Shown here: positions 11,650 to 21,530 of the stretch, in pieces
How the letters are laid out: each line of letters starts with the position of its first letter
How positions within the stretch are numbered: the stretch's first letter is position 1
The notes under the pieces: model-generated
What the model was told of the DNA's origin: nothing
What the model saw: the letters and a program-made list of their open reading frames with translations, nothing else
The model's database searches: none
From: Rana temporaria
Lineage: Eukaryota > Chordata > Amphibia > Anura > Ranidae
Direction: 5' to 3'
DNA length: 64,000 nucleotides
Assembly (NCBI RefSeq): GCF_905171775.1
Contig: NC_053494.1
Location: 162,844,101 to 162,908,100, forward strand
Program-made: the position numbers and the translations under genes

Positions 11650-12328
11650 ATTTGCCGAACACCCCCTGTTCGGCGAACACCGTTAAAGTCTATAGGACAT
11701 GAACATGAAAAATCAAAAGTGCTCATTTTAAAAGCTTATATGCAAGTTATTGCCATAAAAAGTGTATGGGGACCTGGGTCCTGCCCCAGGGGTCATGTAT
11801 CAATGCAAAAAAGTTTTACATTTTTTTTTCAGGAGTAGTGAATTTAATAATGCTTAAAGTGAAACAATAAAAAATAAATATTCCTTTAAATATCGTGCCT
11901 GGGGGTCTCCTTCGTATGCCTGTAAAGTAGCTCATCTTTCCCGTGTTTAGAACAATACCACAGCTAAATTTCATTTCTAAAGGAAAAAATCTAATTTAAA
12001 ACTGCTCACAGCTGTAATGTTTGTCGGATAACGGCAATATAGATAAAAATCGTTGAAAAATACGGCATGAGGACCTAGGTCCTTCCCCAGGAGACGTGTA
12101 TCAATGCAAAAAAAGTTTTTTCTAGAGCAGTGATTTTAATAATGCGTGAAACAATAAAAATGAAATATTACTTTAAATATCATGCCTGGGGTGGTGTCCT
12201 TAGTATGTCTGTAAAATAGCGCATCTTTCCTGTGTTTAGAACAGTACCACAGCAAAATGACATTTCTAAAGGAAAAAGGTAATTTAAAACTGCTCGCAGC
12301 TGTAATGAATTTTCAGATCCTGGCAATA
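11650..12328 (+). repeat. Dispersed repeat family C with internal 298-bp duplication
   Basis: Starts near GCCGAACACCCCCTGTTCGG and continues with AGTCTATAGGACATGAAC-like sequence; the same family recurs at 24,479-26,300. Within this copy a block of about 298 bp is present twice in tandem: ACCTGGGTCCTGCCCCAGG at about 11,773 matches ACCTAGGTCCTTCCCCAGG at about 12,071. The copy is interrupted at 12,329 by the nested elements and resumes after 15,998. Non-coding. Confidence 0.65.
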
Positions 12329-12750
12329 TACCGTATTTATCGGGTATAACACACACTTTTTTCCCCCTGAAAACACAGTGGGGTAGATTCAGGTAGATGG
12401 GCGCATCCTTATTCCGGCTCATATGCGCTACGCCGGCGTAATTGTGTGAGGTTAGCATAGTATTCAGCAAGCATTTGCGCGTAACTTTGCGCCGGCGTAC
12501 CAAAAATTTGAAGGCGCAAGCCGGCTTAAGTGTAAGTGGGTGTTCCCTTATGCAAATAATGGGCTGAATGTTGAGCAGTGGATTACACCCGGTGTATCAT
12601 CGGCGGAGAATGCGCAGTCCACTGTTGGGGACTTGGGGTCAGTTAAGTGTGTTTTATCTCCTATATGGTGTGTAGCATGGGAGGGGGTGGAAGGGAACAT
12701 GTGACAAGTGTGTGGGTCCACCAACATTTTATTTTTTGTGTCATCCGCAG

Positions 12751-13715
12751 ATGTTGAGGATGAAGCTGGGCCGTCATCAGCTGCAGGGCGACCCACGCCA
12801 TCCCCAGAACATCATGTGGTCCAGTCGGCCCCCCTTGAAATCCTGGGCATGTTGGTGGAGGGAGGTGCCCATAGGACATCTATCAAGGTTGTTGTGGAGG
12901 AGTCCATTGACCTCCACCAGGAGGATTCCATATACCTCGAGGAGGATACCACCATCCCTGGACTCCCCACCACCTCCCCGACCATCAGGTCAACCCCCTC
13001 CAGGGCAGCCCCCTCCAGGGCAAGCCCCTCCAGGGCAGCCCCCTCCAGGGCAAGCCCCTCCCCGTCTTCCCCATCTGGACGGGCCCCAGCCTCTCCTTCT
13101 CCCAGGAAGGCTCTTCGAAAGACGAGGGGTGTAACCGGAGGCCTCCGAGAAGGGCTGCAGGAGGAGCAGGGCCGGCAGACCCGCCATATCGGGGCTATGG
13201 TGGCAGACTTGCGGCGGGTGGCGGACAGCCTGGCCTCCTCTGCCAAGTCCCAGACTGCATGCGCAGCGTCATTGCAGCAGGCCCTCACCCTGCAGGCTGA
13301 TCAGGGCAGCACAACTACTGAGAGCCTGCAGGAAGTCAGCTCCAACAGTGTGGCGATGGTCACCTGCATGGTGGAGCAGCATTCCGCCACAGCAGTGCTC
13401 ACAGCAGAGGTGAGCAGGTTGGCAGGGGCTGTAGAGGCCAACACTGCTGCTGTGCATGAGGAGGGGAGACAAACCCAGCGGCACCAGCATCAGAACACCA
13501 CCCGCCAGCTTAGGATGCTGGCACAGACCAACACCGTGCTCACCCGCCTTGCCAACGCAATGGAGGGCAGGCAGGCACCACCTGCCAGGAGTGAGCAAGC
13601 AGGGGATGATGCTACTCCACCCCCTCCCTCCCCACCCCAGGCTCCATCCCGCCAACTGAGGAGCCGGAGCCGTGGCACCCGTGGCACCAGCCTGGGCAAA
13701 AGGAAGAGCAGATGA
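12751..13715 (+). CDS. Harbinger accessory (Myb-like) protein, C-terminal exon
   Basis: A plausible 3' splice acceptor (TTGTGTCATCCGCAG) ends at 12,750, so the exon probably starts at 12,751, mid-codon, rather than at the first ATG at 12,708. The protein part is about 320 residues: an acidic N-terminal piece, a Pro/Ser/Ala low-complexity tract built of repeated SRAAPSRASP units, a long Gln/Ala/Thr-rich helical region with probable coiled coil (about residues 150-290 from 12,708), and a basic tail ending GTSLGKRKSR that could be a nuclear-localisation signal. In this superfamily the accessory protein has an N-terminal SANT/Myb/trihelix domain and helps the transposase enter the nucleus and bind the ends. 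I see no such domain between the left TIR and 12,750, so that exon seems deleted and the protein is probably non-functional. Confidence 0.6.
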
Positions 13716-14139
13716 TTGGTGAATTTTTGGGACACTTCTGCTCGTTTTTTTTTTTTTATTATTTATGCTCAGAGTATGAGCTGGATTTTTTATTTATATT
13801 TATGCTCAGAGTATGAGCTGGATTATTTTTTTTTTATGCTCAACGTTTGAGTTGTATTGTTTGTTGTTTTTCCTACACACGATGAGGAGTGTAAACTACA
13901 GTGTGACTGGTGTGTGAATGGGGGGGGGGGGTGTCACTCCTGCCAGCAAAGGGGTGTCACCCTCTGCCGTGTGAATGGTGTATGAATGTACAGCGACATA
14001 ATTGGAGCCTTGGCGTGGCGTTGCTGCTGCCAAGTACCGTGCGGTGTACTTTGGTCTAATCCAATTTGATGAGGATGTGGGGTGTGTGTGCTAGGGAGCA
14101 CAGCGTGCATTTTCCTTGTGCCATGATGAATGTGTGTGT
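13716..14139. other. Spacer between the two Harbinger genes
   Basis: The tails of the two convergent genes meet here. It holds a T-rich tract and a short direct repeat, TATGCTCAGAGTATGAGCTG, at about 13,764 and 13,801, with a weaker third copy near 13,838. No further gene is seen. Confidence 0.6.
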
Positions 14140-15295
14140 TTAACGTGCAAAGATGTCTACTGTGAGGCATCTCCTGACTGCTCTTCCCTCAGCAGACCGG
14201 GTTGCGTTGGTTAGGGGGGGATTGTGTGGTTCGGGGGTCAGGTCATCACGTATGTCAATCTCCAGGCCCTTTCTCATGGCGAAGTTGTGCAGAATGCAAC
14301 ATGCACCGATGATCTGGCACACAAAGTTTGGGGAATACAACAGGGTACCCCCAGACTTATCCAGGCATCGAAAACGGGACTTCAGGAGGCCAAAGGTGTG
14401 TTCCACCACTGCACGGGTACGTGCGCATGCATCATTGTATCTTTGCTCTCCTGGGGTTTCAGGATTCCAGAATGGAGTCATGAGATGGGGCCCAAGTGCA
14501 TATGCCGCGTCACCTGGAAGGGAAAAGACAGGAGGATGTTAGTCGTGCATGTGCCCCTTGTGATGTCTGCATCATGGGGGGGACAGTCATGCCTGACACC
14601 CATGTCACTCACCAACCAGCCAGCTGTCCCCATACATGTTCTGTTCAAATTCTGTTGAGATGGGGCTTTGACGGTATATGAAGCTGTCGTGGCTGGACCC
14701 TGGGTGTTTGGCACGGACGTGCCATATGAGGCAATGGGCATCGGCTATCACCTGTACGTTGATGGAATGCCAATGCTTCCGATTGCAGTATATGTGCTCT
14801 GTGTCATGGGGGGGGCCGTAGTGCCACATGTGTGCAATCAATGGCCCCCACGGTGCATGGGAATCCTGCAATTTGATAGAAATCCGCCATTGCCTTCAGC
14901 TGCAGGTGCTCCTGGGTGGGTTTGATGATGTGGTGGGACATGCGTCTGAGGATTGCGGGGACAACCTGGTGCACACATCTGCTCATGGTGGATTGTGACA
15001 TCCCAGCCACAACTCCACTTGTACGCTGAAAAGAGCCACTTGCCAGGAAATGCAGTGTTGCCAGTACCTTGACCAGTGGCTGCACTGCATGTGAGCGGTG
15101 TGTCTTGCTGGTGATGTCATCATGCAGGGCTGTGGCTAATTCCTGGATGGCTTCAGGGCTGAATCTGAAAATGCGAAACACCTCCGAATCCCCCATGCCA
15201 AAGACGTTCATGCGCGTTCGGTATATCCTCTCCCGTGCCCTCCTACGAGTCAGTTCACACAGTACTATTGCTAGGACCATGGCTTCCCCTGGCAT
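14140..15295 (-). pseudogene. Harbinger transposase (DDE), one intron and one frameshift
   Basis: Read on the minus strand from an ATG at 15,295, the protein matches the HARBI1/PIF transposase pattern: a helical N-terminal part with RTRMNVFGMGD, GSFQRTSG and MSQSTMSRCV (helix-turn-helix-like region), then the first catalytic Asp in VGAIDCTHVA, the second in PGSSHDSF, and the Glu in VVEHTFGLLKSRFRCL, followed by ACCILHNFA. A canonical GT-AG intron of 99 bp (14,514-14,612) splits the gene between the second Asp and the Glu. The frame shifts at a run of eight G on the + strand (14,808-14,815), just after the first Asp, so as read the product stops at 14,804. Apart from that indel and the intron, all three catalytic residues and the family-typical length (about 350) are present. 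The enzyme cuts and pastes DNA with these TIRs in the nucleus. Confidence 0.85.
14514..14612 (-). other. Transposase intron
   Basis: On the minus strand the donor GTGAGT follows GGCTGGTTG (exon ends at 14,613) and the acceptor TTTTCCCTTCCAG precedes GTGACGC (exon resumes at 14,513). Splicing keeps the frame between the second and third catalytic residues. Confidence 0.75.
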
Positions 15296-15998
15296 GTTGG
15301 CATACAGATGTGTTGTCCTGCAAGTGTGGGTGCTCAGCTTGCTCAGCTCGTCCGCAACGGTGCTGCTGTAGCTGCTCTCCAGCTGACCTGTGGACGTCTG
15401 TTGCTAAGTTGCCCCTGCTTTTATGAGGAGCAAGTTTGTGCTGGGCGTACAACTTGCGCGCGCTGCGCACAGACTGCGCCTGACAGGCGCATGTTTGTGA
15501 ATTGGCGTATCTCCCTCATTTGCATATTTGCATAGGAAAACAATGGGAGCGCAAGATGCGCCCAGCGTAAAAATGCTCCTAAAATATGCCGGCGGAGGAA
15601 ACTTACGTTGGTCGGAAGAAGCCTAATTTCAGGCGTATCTATTTTTGTGGGTACGGCGCATAGTTGCGGCGGCGCATATTTTGACTTACGCGACGCAAAG
15701 CGAAATACGTCGGCGTAAGTCCTACCTGAATCTACCCCAGTGCCTGTGTGTTATACGCCAATATCATGTTTTACCAACAGGGGATCGGACGGTCCTCCCC
15801 AGGAGCCACCCATTGGGGGGGTGTCAGGCCGGACGTTCCGCCTTTCCTGGCCCTGGAACAGCGTTACCTGCATAGTCTGAAGTTGAGAAAAAAAAGTCAA
15901 TGTCAAGGGGGCTGTGAAAACCTTTTTTCCTTAAATTTCCCTCTTAAAATAGGGGTGCATGTTATACGCCTGTGCGTGTTATACAGCGATAAATACAG

Positions 15999-16317
15999 AA
16001 GATAAAAATCATTGAAAAAAATTACATGCAAAATGCATGGGGGTCCCCCCAAAATCCATACCAGGCCCTTCAGGTCTGGTATTATTATATTATTATTATA
16101 CAGGATTTATATAGCGCCAACAGTTTGCACAGCGCTTTACATCATGGATGGATATTAAGGAGGACCCTGCACCAAATAAAAAAAATGGCGCAGGGGTCCC
16201 CCCAAAATCCATATTAGGCCCTTCAGGGAAACCCTGTGGCAAAATTTTTAAAACATGGCATAGAAATCCCCCCCAAAATCCATACCAGACCCTTTGACAC
16301 CTTGGAGGTAAGCCTAA
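15999..16317. repeat. Family C remainder with L2-like LINE tail
   Basis: After the nested elements family C resumes (GATAAAAATCATTGAAAAAA). The phrase GGGGTCCCCCCAAAATCCAT recurs near 16,040 and 16,194 and, with small changes, near 16,267. At 16,079-16,140 lies the inverted tail of an L2-like LINE, with (ATA)n then GGATTTATATAGCGCCAAC. Non-coding. Confidence 0.55.
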
Positions 16318-18231
16318 CGTGAGAGAGAGAGAGAGAGACTTGTAAAGCGCAACACATGCAAACTGAATCGCCTCTGGGTGCTGTATCCATTTCATGGGTA
16401 AGGAACCCCTTGACCTCAGAAGAGATGGGTTTTAATCTTTCTCCTGAAGGCCAAGTGGTCCGACTCCAGTCGGATGGTGGTTGGTAGTGCATTCCACAGG
16501 CGAGGTCCCTGGACTGCAAATCTTCGATCTCCTTTGGACTTGTATCTGGCCTTGGGTATCTGGAGGAGGTTTTGATTGGTGGGTCGCAGAATGCGAGTGG
16601 GGTTATGGGCTATTATTTTTTCGCATAGATATTGGGGGGCGTTGCCTTGAATACACTTATGTATTAGGCAGAGTGCCTTGAAAGTGATTCTGTCTTTTAC
16701 TGGCAACCAATGAAGGGATCTCAGTGAAGGTGAGATTGATTCCCATGTTTTTTTCCCAGTCACTAGTTGAGCGGCCGTATTTTGAACGACTTCCAGACGA
16801 GTGATTTGGTATTTGGGGAGTCCTAGATAGAGGGCATTTGCGTAGTCGAGTCTGGAATTGATGATTGTTCCCACCACGATTGCAATGTCCTCTTTCGGGA
16901 TAAAGGGCGTGGGTCTGCGTAGTAGGCGCAGCAGATGGTGGGATCCGCTGACTACTGACCCTATTTGTGCATCCATTGTCATGTAGGTATCGAAAATGAC
17001 TCCGAGACTTTTGACTTTGGTGCTAGGGGTGATAGTTTTACCCAGAATGGGTGGGGGAGTCCATGTTGACGCGGGGTGATTTTTCCGGTTAGCGTGAAAC
17101 AGGAGAAGTTCTGTTTTCGAACCATTGAGTTTAAGATAACTGTTTGTCATCCAGTTATCTATTAGAGTGAGGCATTTCTCTAGTCCAAGAGAATGATCCT
17201 TTTTGTTGCAGATGCGGAAATACAGTTGTGTCGTCTGCATAGGAGTGGTAAAGTAACTTCTGGTTACTGATGATTTCAAAGAGAGGGCGAAGATAGATAT
17301 TAAACAATACGGGCGACAAGGGAGATCCCTGAGGGACTCCGCATGACACCGTACGTTTTTCAGAAGTGAAAGACCCCAGTTTCACTATTTGTGATCGGTT
17401 TTCCAAGAAGGAGGAGAACCAGGGTAAAACACATTCAGCGACTCCGGCTACTTCAGCTAGCCTAGCCAGTAGTAGTCCGTGGTCTACAGTGTCAAAAGTC
17501 GCGCTTAGGTCCAGCAGTATCAGGAGACAAGATTCTCCTTCGTCTTCGGCCTCTAGAGCGTCATCCCATATTTTGAGCAGCGCCGTTTCTGTTCCGTGAC
17601 CCGGACGGAAGCCTGATTAAAACGGATCGAGTAATTTATGGGTGTCTAAATGCAGTTGCAGCTGTTGTACAACTACTTTCTCCATTACCTTGGAGAAGAC
17701 ATTTAGAGCTGTTATGGGCCTCCGGTTGTTTGGGTCTTTGGGGTCGAGGGTAGTTTTTTTTAGAATTGGTTTTATTGTACCTTGTTTTAGCAAGGTGGGC
17801 ACCATGCCCTCCTTGAATGATTGGTTAATGAGCTGCGTGATAGCTGGTACCAGTATATCGGCACTTTCTTTCAGCAGTTAAGTGGGGATGATATCATTGG
17901 GTGCTGTGCTATTACGCAGAGTCCCGATGATGTTTTTAGTGGCATCGATGGAAATGGGTTTTAGAGTGAATTTTGGTGGTTGCGACGGATTTATGTGGGT
18001 ATTAGGTTTGTGATTTGGGGGGGAGTTGGTGACGGTTCCATTTTGCTGAATACTTTCACGGATTTTTTCAATTCTATTAATGAAATAATCCGATAATTCG
18101 TTGCAAAATTCTTGTGAATCAGAATTGGGGGCCTCTAAACAAGCTAAACAAGCTGGATTCATAGTCTGAGTGACCAGCTTGAAGAGTTCTCGGGGGCGGT
18201 TAAGGGCATTTGCGATGATGTTGGAGAAATG
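16318..18231 (-). pseudogene. L2/CR1-like LINE, 5'-truncated, broken frames
   Basis: The minus strand encodes most of a LINE reverse transcriptase: a segment with NRPRELFKLV, TAPNDIIPT (a stop follows), KPILKKTTLD and NRRPITALNVFSKVMEK, LLDLSATFDTVDH, then CGVPQGSPLSPVLFNIYL (about 17,278-17,340) and YADD (17,230-17,241), the catalytic motif. A frameshift follows YADD; the next frame (17,279-16,416) carries SLGVIFD, SRLDYANALYLGLP, LRSLHWLPVKDRI and GPRLWNALP. The 3' end GCGCTTTACAAG runs into a (TC)n tail at 16,321-16,338. Stops and frameshifts make it inactive. Its 5' end abuts gypsy integrase at about 18,231. Confidence 0.85.
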
Positions 18232-19149
18232 TTGGGCCTTGACCATAGTTTCCTGCAACAATTTGTTATTGCGACCCAGAAAATAGACAGTACTCTGTAC
18301 TGCTGGAACCGGAGACTCAGGGACAATCTTAGGCAGAAAGACTGGATGAAATCCATAGTTTACGAAGAATGGATACTGAACTGTAACTGAATGACTGGCA
18401 TTATTAAAAGCGAACTCCGCTAAGGGTAATAGTGCTACCCAATCATCCTGAACAAACGTAGTGAAGCACTGGAAATACTGTTCAAGGGTCTGGTTTGTCC
18501 TCTCGGTCTGTCCATTAGTCTGAGGATGGTAAGCAGAAGACATGGATAGTTCAATCTTCAGGACCTTGCATAGTGCTTTCCAAAAGCGAAAGGAGAACTG
18601 GACCCCTCTGTCTGACACTCTGTTTGTTGGCACCCCATGTAATCTCACGATTTCCCTGATGAAAATCTGGGCAGTCTCCATGGCAGAAGGTGTATTCTTT
18701 AGTGGTATGAAGTGGGCCATCTTAGAAAGGTGGTCAACCACTACAAAGACAGCCGTATATCCTTCAGACGGGGGTAAGTCTACTATGAAGTCCATAGCAA
18801 TCATGCTCCATAGTCTATCAGGGATTGGTAGTGGTCTGAGAAGACCCCAAGACTTGGTTCTAGCAGTCTTGTTTTGAGTACAGTTGATACATGACTTTAC
18901 ATATTCCTTGCAGTTCTTCTCGAGATTCGGCCAACTTAACATACGCTGAATTAATTCAAGAGTCTTGTGTACCCCAAAATGGCCAGCTAGAGGATGGTCG
19001 TGGCAAAGGCACAGTACTTTTGTCTGGAAATTTTCTGGCACAATGATTTTATTGTTTTTCCAAAGCAACCCATTCTTGGGTATCAAGGTAACTCCCGGTG
19101 GACTGGACACTCCCCCTGAAGCTTGCTTTAGGCCAGACATCAGATCCAT
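17878..19149 (-). CDS. Chimeric frame: gypsy integrase fused to LINE polyprotein
   Basis: A single 423-residue open frame. Residues 1-305 are Ty3/gypsy integrase: a His/Cys zinc-binding region (HFGVHKT; CINC at 87-90), catalytic Asp120 (AMDFIVDLP), Asp180 (RVSDRG) and Glu216 (TNGQTERTNQ), with their usual spacing. From about residue 306 the sequence becomes LINE (NRPRELFKLV and onward) and stops at 17,878. The two retroelements run in the same direction and happen to be in phase. The gypsy part beyond the core (C-terminal domain, chromodomain, 3' LTR) is missing. No promoter is visible. It is most likely a chance fusion without function, although the frame is open throughout. Confidence 0.75.
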   Translation of the reverse strand: MDLMSGLKQASGGVSSPPGVTLIPKNGLLWKNNKIIVPENFQTKVLCLCHDHPLAGHFGVHKTLELIQRMLSWPNLEKNCKEYVKSCINCTQNKTARTKSWGLLRPLPIPDRLWSMIAMDFIVDLPPSEGYTAVFVVVDHLSKMAHFIPLKNTPSAMETAQIFIREIVRLHGVPTNRVSDRGVQFSFRFWKALCKVLKIELSMSSAYHPQTNGQTERTNQTLEQYFQCFTTFVQDDWVALLPLAEFAFNNASHSVTVQYPFFVNYGFHPVFLPKIVPESPVPAVQSTVYFLGRNNKLLQETMVKAQHFSNIIANALNRPRELFKLVTQTMNPACLACLEAPNSDSQEFCNELSDYFINRIEKIRESIQQNGTVTNSPPNHKPNTHINPSQPPKFTLKPISIDATKNIIGTLRNSTAPNDIIPT

Positions 19150-20230
19150 CTGAAGAAGCAGAAAGTTGCCTTCCGATAGAATGGTATTAGGAACTGAGAT
19201 TTATTTTGGGTCATCAAACATACAGGAGAGAGAGTCAGGCTTAATGTTCTTTGACCCCTGTCAGTAGGTGATATGGAATAAAAATCTGGAGAAGAACAAC
19301 ACCCAACGTGCTTGACACAGCTTCAGCCATTTGGCGGCTCTCATGCCGCGTATACACGATCATTTTTCGGCATGAAAAAAACATCGTTTTTAAAAAACGT
19401 CATTTAAAATGATCGTGTGTGGGCTGCACATAGTTTTTCCATTTCTGAAAAACGACAAAATTTTTTTTCGAACATGCTGCATTGTTTAACGTCGTTTTAT
19501 AAAATTTCGTTTTTCGGGTTGTAAAAAATGATCGTGTGTGGGCTAAAACGACATTTTAAACCTGCGCATGCTCAGAAGCAAGTTATGAGATGGGAGCGCT
19601 TGTTCTGGTAAAACTAACATTCATAAGGGAGTAAGCACATTCATCACGCTGTAACAGACAAAAAAGCGTGAATCGTCTTTTACTAACAAGGAATCAGCTA
19701 AAGCAGCCCAAAGGCGAATAGAACTTCCCCTTTAGAGTGCCGTTGTATGTGTTGTACGTCACCGCGCTTTGTTCATCATTTTAGAAAAACGATGGTGTGT
19801 GGGCAACGTCGTTTTTAATGATGAAGTTGGAAAAACTTTGTTTTTTGGACATGCTGAAAAACAACTTTTTTTTTCATGCCGAAAAATGATCGTGTGTACG
19901 CGGCATCAGGTACTCCAGATTTTTGTGATCAGTGTAAATAAGTATGGGTTGTGCTGCTCCTTCTAACAAATACCTCCACTCTTCGAGTGCAGCTTTAATG
20001 ACCAGGAGTTCACAATCAACCACGTCTTAGTTCTTCTTGGTTGAAGAAAGTTTACGGGAGAAGAAGGCTATGGAGTGCATAAGATCCTTGAGGCCTTGGC
20101 GTTGGGAAATAACTGTCTCCACCGTTGTTTCTGAGGTGTCTACCTCAAGTAGTTAAGGCAGAGAGGGATCTGGATGAAACAGGATGGGGGCAGAAGTAAA
20201 AAGTCCCTTTAGAGTTGCAAAGGCAGCTTA
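19150..20230 (-). pseudogene. Gypsy RNase H / RT connection, interrupted
   Basis: Minus-strand fragments FSRKLSSTKKN, ALEEWRYLLEGA, YTDHKNLEYL and AAKWLKLCQARW correspond to the RNase H-like domain that follows gypsy RT (TDHKNLEYL is the family hallmark). The coding stretch is cut by a fold-back element between YTDHKNLEYL and AAKWLKL and carries stops. Confidence 0.8.
19344..19904. mobile_element. Fold-back MITE, TGCCGCGTACACACG ends
   Basis: The 561-bp element has inverted ends TGCCGCGTATACACGATCAT / ATGATCGTGTGTACGCGGCA and an extended internal fold-back (GCATGAAAAAAA / TTTTTTTTCATGC). TCA is duplicated on both sides (19,341-19,343 and 19,905-19,907), which fits a Harbinger-style 3-bp TSD. 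The gypsy RNase H codons on either side are continuous once the element and one TSD are set aside, so insertion was clean. Confidence 0.85.
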
Positions 20231-20231
20231 A

Positions 20232-21292
20232 CCACTTAAGCACTGGACCATTACGCTGGTCAAAGACCAGGCCACTTTTTGCAATTCTGCACTGCGTCGC
20301 TTAAACTGACAATTGCGCGGTCGTGCGACGTGGCTCCCAAAGAAAATTGGTGTAAAGTGATTAAAAAATGCGCAACCCAAAAAACATGTTGAATGAAGGT
20401 AAGTGACTGATCTAACAAATATCTAAAAATACCATAATAAAAACACAAAATAAATGATATATGTGCAAGAGTGAAATGTCACATTGCTATGAGCATAATA
20501 TGGTGATAGTCCAGAGAAAAGGGGAAAAGAAAAATGTGTAGTGATCAATGTCCAAATACAAAGGCAAAAACAAAATGCCAAAAGTGAAAATTGTTGCTAA
20601 GAAGATGATGTCATATCAAACAGAGCATCACTGGTACGTTGATAGATGTCATACAATGCTATCCTTATAACGATAAGTGAATGGCCGCTTACCTGATCGA
20701 TGGTGATATTAAGCTCCCAGCTGGACCAACCTGCTCTTGGAAGAATCCTTTCATTATTCCACACACGGATCGATCATGGATTCCAAAGCTAGACACTGTG
20801 GAGATGGTTCCAAAGCCGCTGCGGATGGTTCCAGGGTCCCTCGGACACAGGGATAAATGGTGTGTTTTCCTTAGTTGAATGCTGCTGTACATGGAGTAGC
20901 GGTTTCCATAGACCCCCAAATCAATTGACCTCCGTAAACAACAGTCGGTTACCACAGGGAAGGAAGAAGAAAGGAATCTCTCATGGTGTAGTATTCCCGT
21001 AAAAAGTTATTTATTGCAGGCTTCGTTACATATCCAAGAGATTAAAAAGACTTGATTCAAACTTAGCCGCAGTTCACACCAGCTGGCTAAAAACGTGATG
21101 ACATCAAGAACTTAAAGCTCCACCCTAGTGTCCCCGAATAAGGATTCTACTGGGAACGGAGGCTCATCACGTTTTTAGCCAGCTGGTGTGAACCGCGGCT
21201 TAATTTGAATCAAGTCTTTTTAATCGCTTGGATATGTAACTTCTACACTTGTTCACTTCCCACAAATAGAGCTTTCTTTTGGTGGTATTTAT
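20232..21292. mobile_element. Composite insertion replacing the gypsy RT core
   Basis: Both edges are family A sequence in + orientation: 20,228-20,345 (ACCACTTAAGCACTGG through the GACAATTGCGCGGTCGTGCG core) and 21,255-21,292 (CACAAATAGAGCTTTCTTTT). A second element lies between them (about 20,355-21,240), containing an inverted pair: TTAGCCGCAGTTCACACCAG at 21,063 and CAGCTGGTGTGAACCGCGGC at 21,180. The second element interrupts family A, which itself sits in gypsy. No coding function is recognised. Confidence 0.6.
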
Positions 21293-21530
21293 TTAGCTCC
21301 CCGTAATCCACACAGGGCCGTAAAGAGTGGTCCTTCTTTTCCACGAAAAAGATTCCTGCCCCTGCCAGAGAAGTAGATGGTTGGATGAACCGTCCACATA
21401 TTCTTTTAGTACCTCCAACTTCTGCTCAGATAGTGGGAAGATTCATCCAAAGGGGATCTTAGCCTCCGGAAGCAATTCAATTGGACAGTCGTATGAGTGG
21501 TGAGGCGAAAGAGCCTCGGCCCCCCATTTG

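Larger units (their letters stand above)
12380..15738. mobile_element. PIF/Harbinger transposon, nearly complete
   Basis: The 14-bp inverted ends GGGGTAGATTCAGG / CCTGAATCTACCCC enclose 3,359 bp, and AGT is duplicated on both flanks (12,377-12,379 and 15,739-15,741). It carries the two genes usual for the superfamily, in opposite orientations: a trihelix/Myb-like accessory protein (here lacking its DNA-binding exon) on + and a DDE transposase on -. MITEs in this window share its exact ends, so it represents the likely autonomous partner family. TIR-adjacent regions (12,380-12,700 and 15,300-15,738) are rich in GCGTA/TACGC motifs, as in the MITEs. Confidence 0.9.
12329..15998. mobile_element. 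Outer MITE (CCGTATTTATCG ends), split by Harbinger
   Basis: The left end TACCGTATTTATCGGGTATA and right end ATACAGCGATAAATACAG are inverted, with GTTATACGCC blocks inside. The same kind of ends bound the fold-back at 56,797-57,267. Only 12,329-12,376 and 15,742-15,998 belong to this element; the middle is the Harbinger insertion. An uninterrupted version of the host sequence, CAATATAGATAAAAATC, is visible in the upstream duplicate near 12,040. Confidence 0.65.

Noticed and set aside
12812..13288. 158-residue minus-strand frame with GLALEGAALEG repeats
   Set aside because: Antisense shadow of the Pro/Ser/Ala tract of the Harbinger accessory protein.
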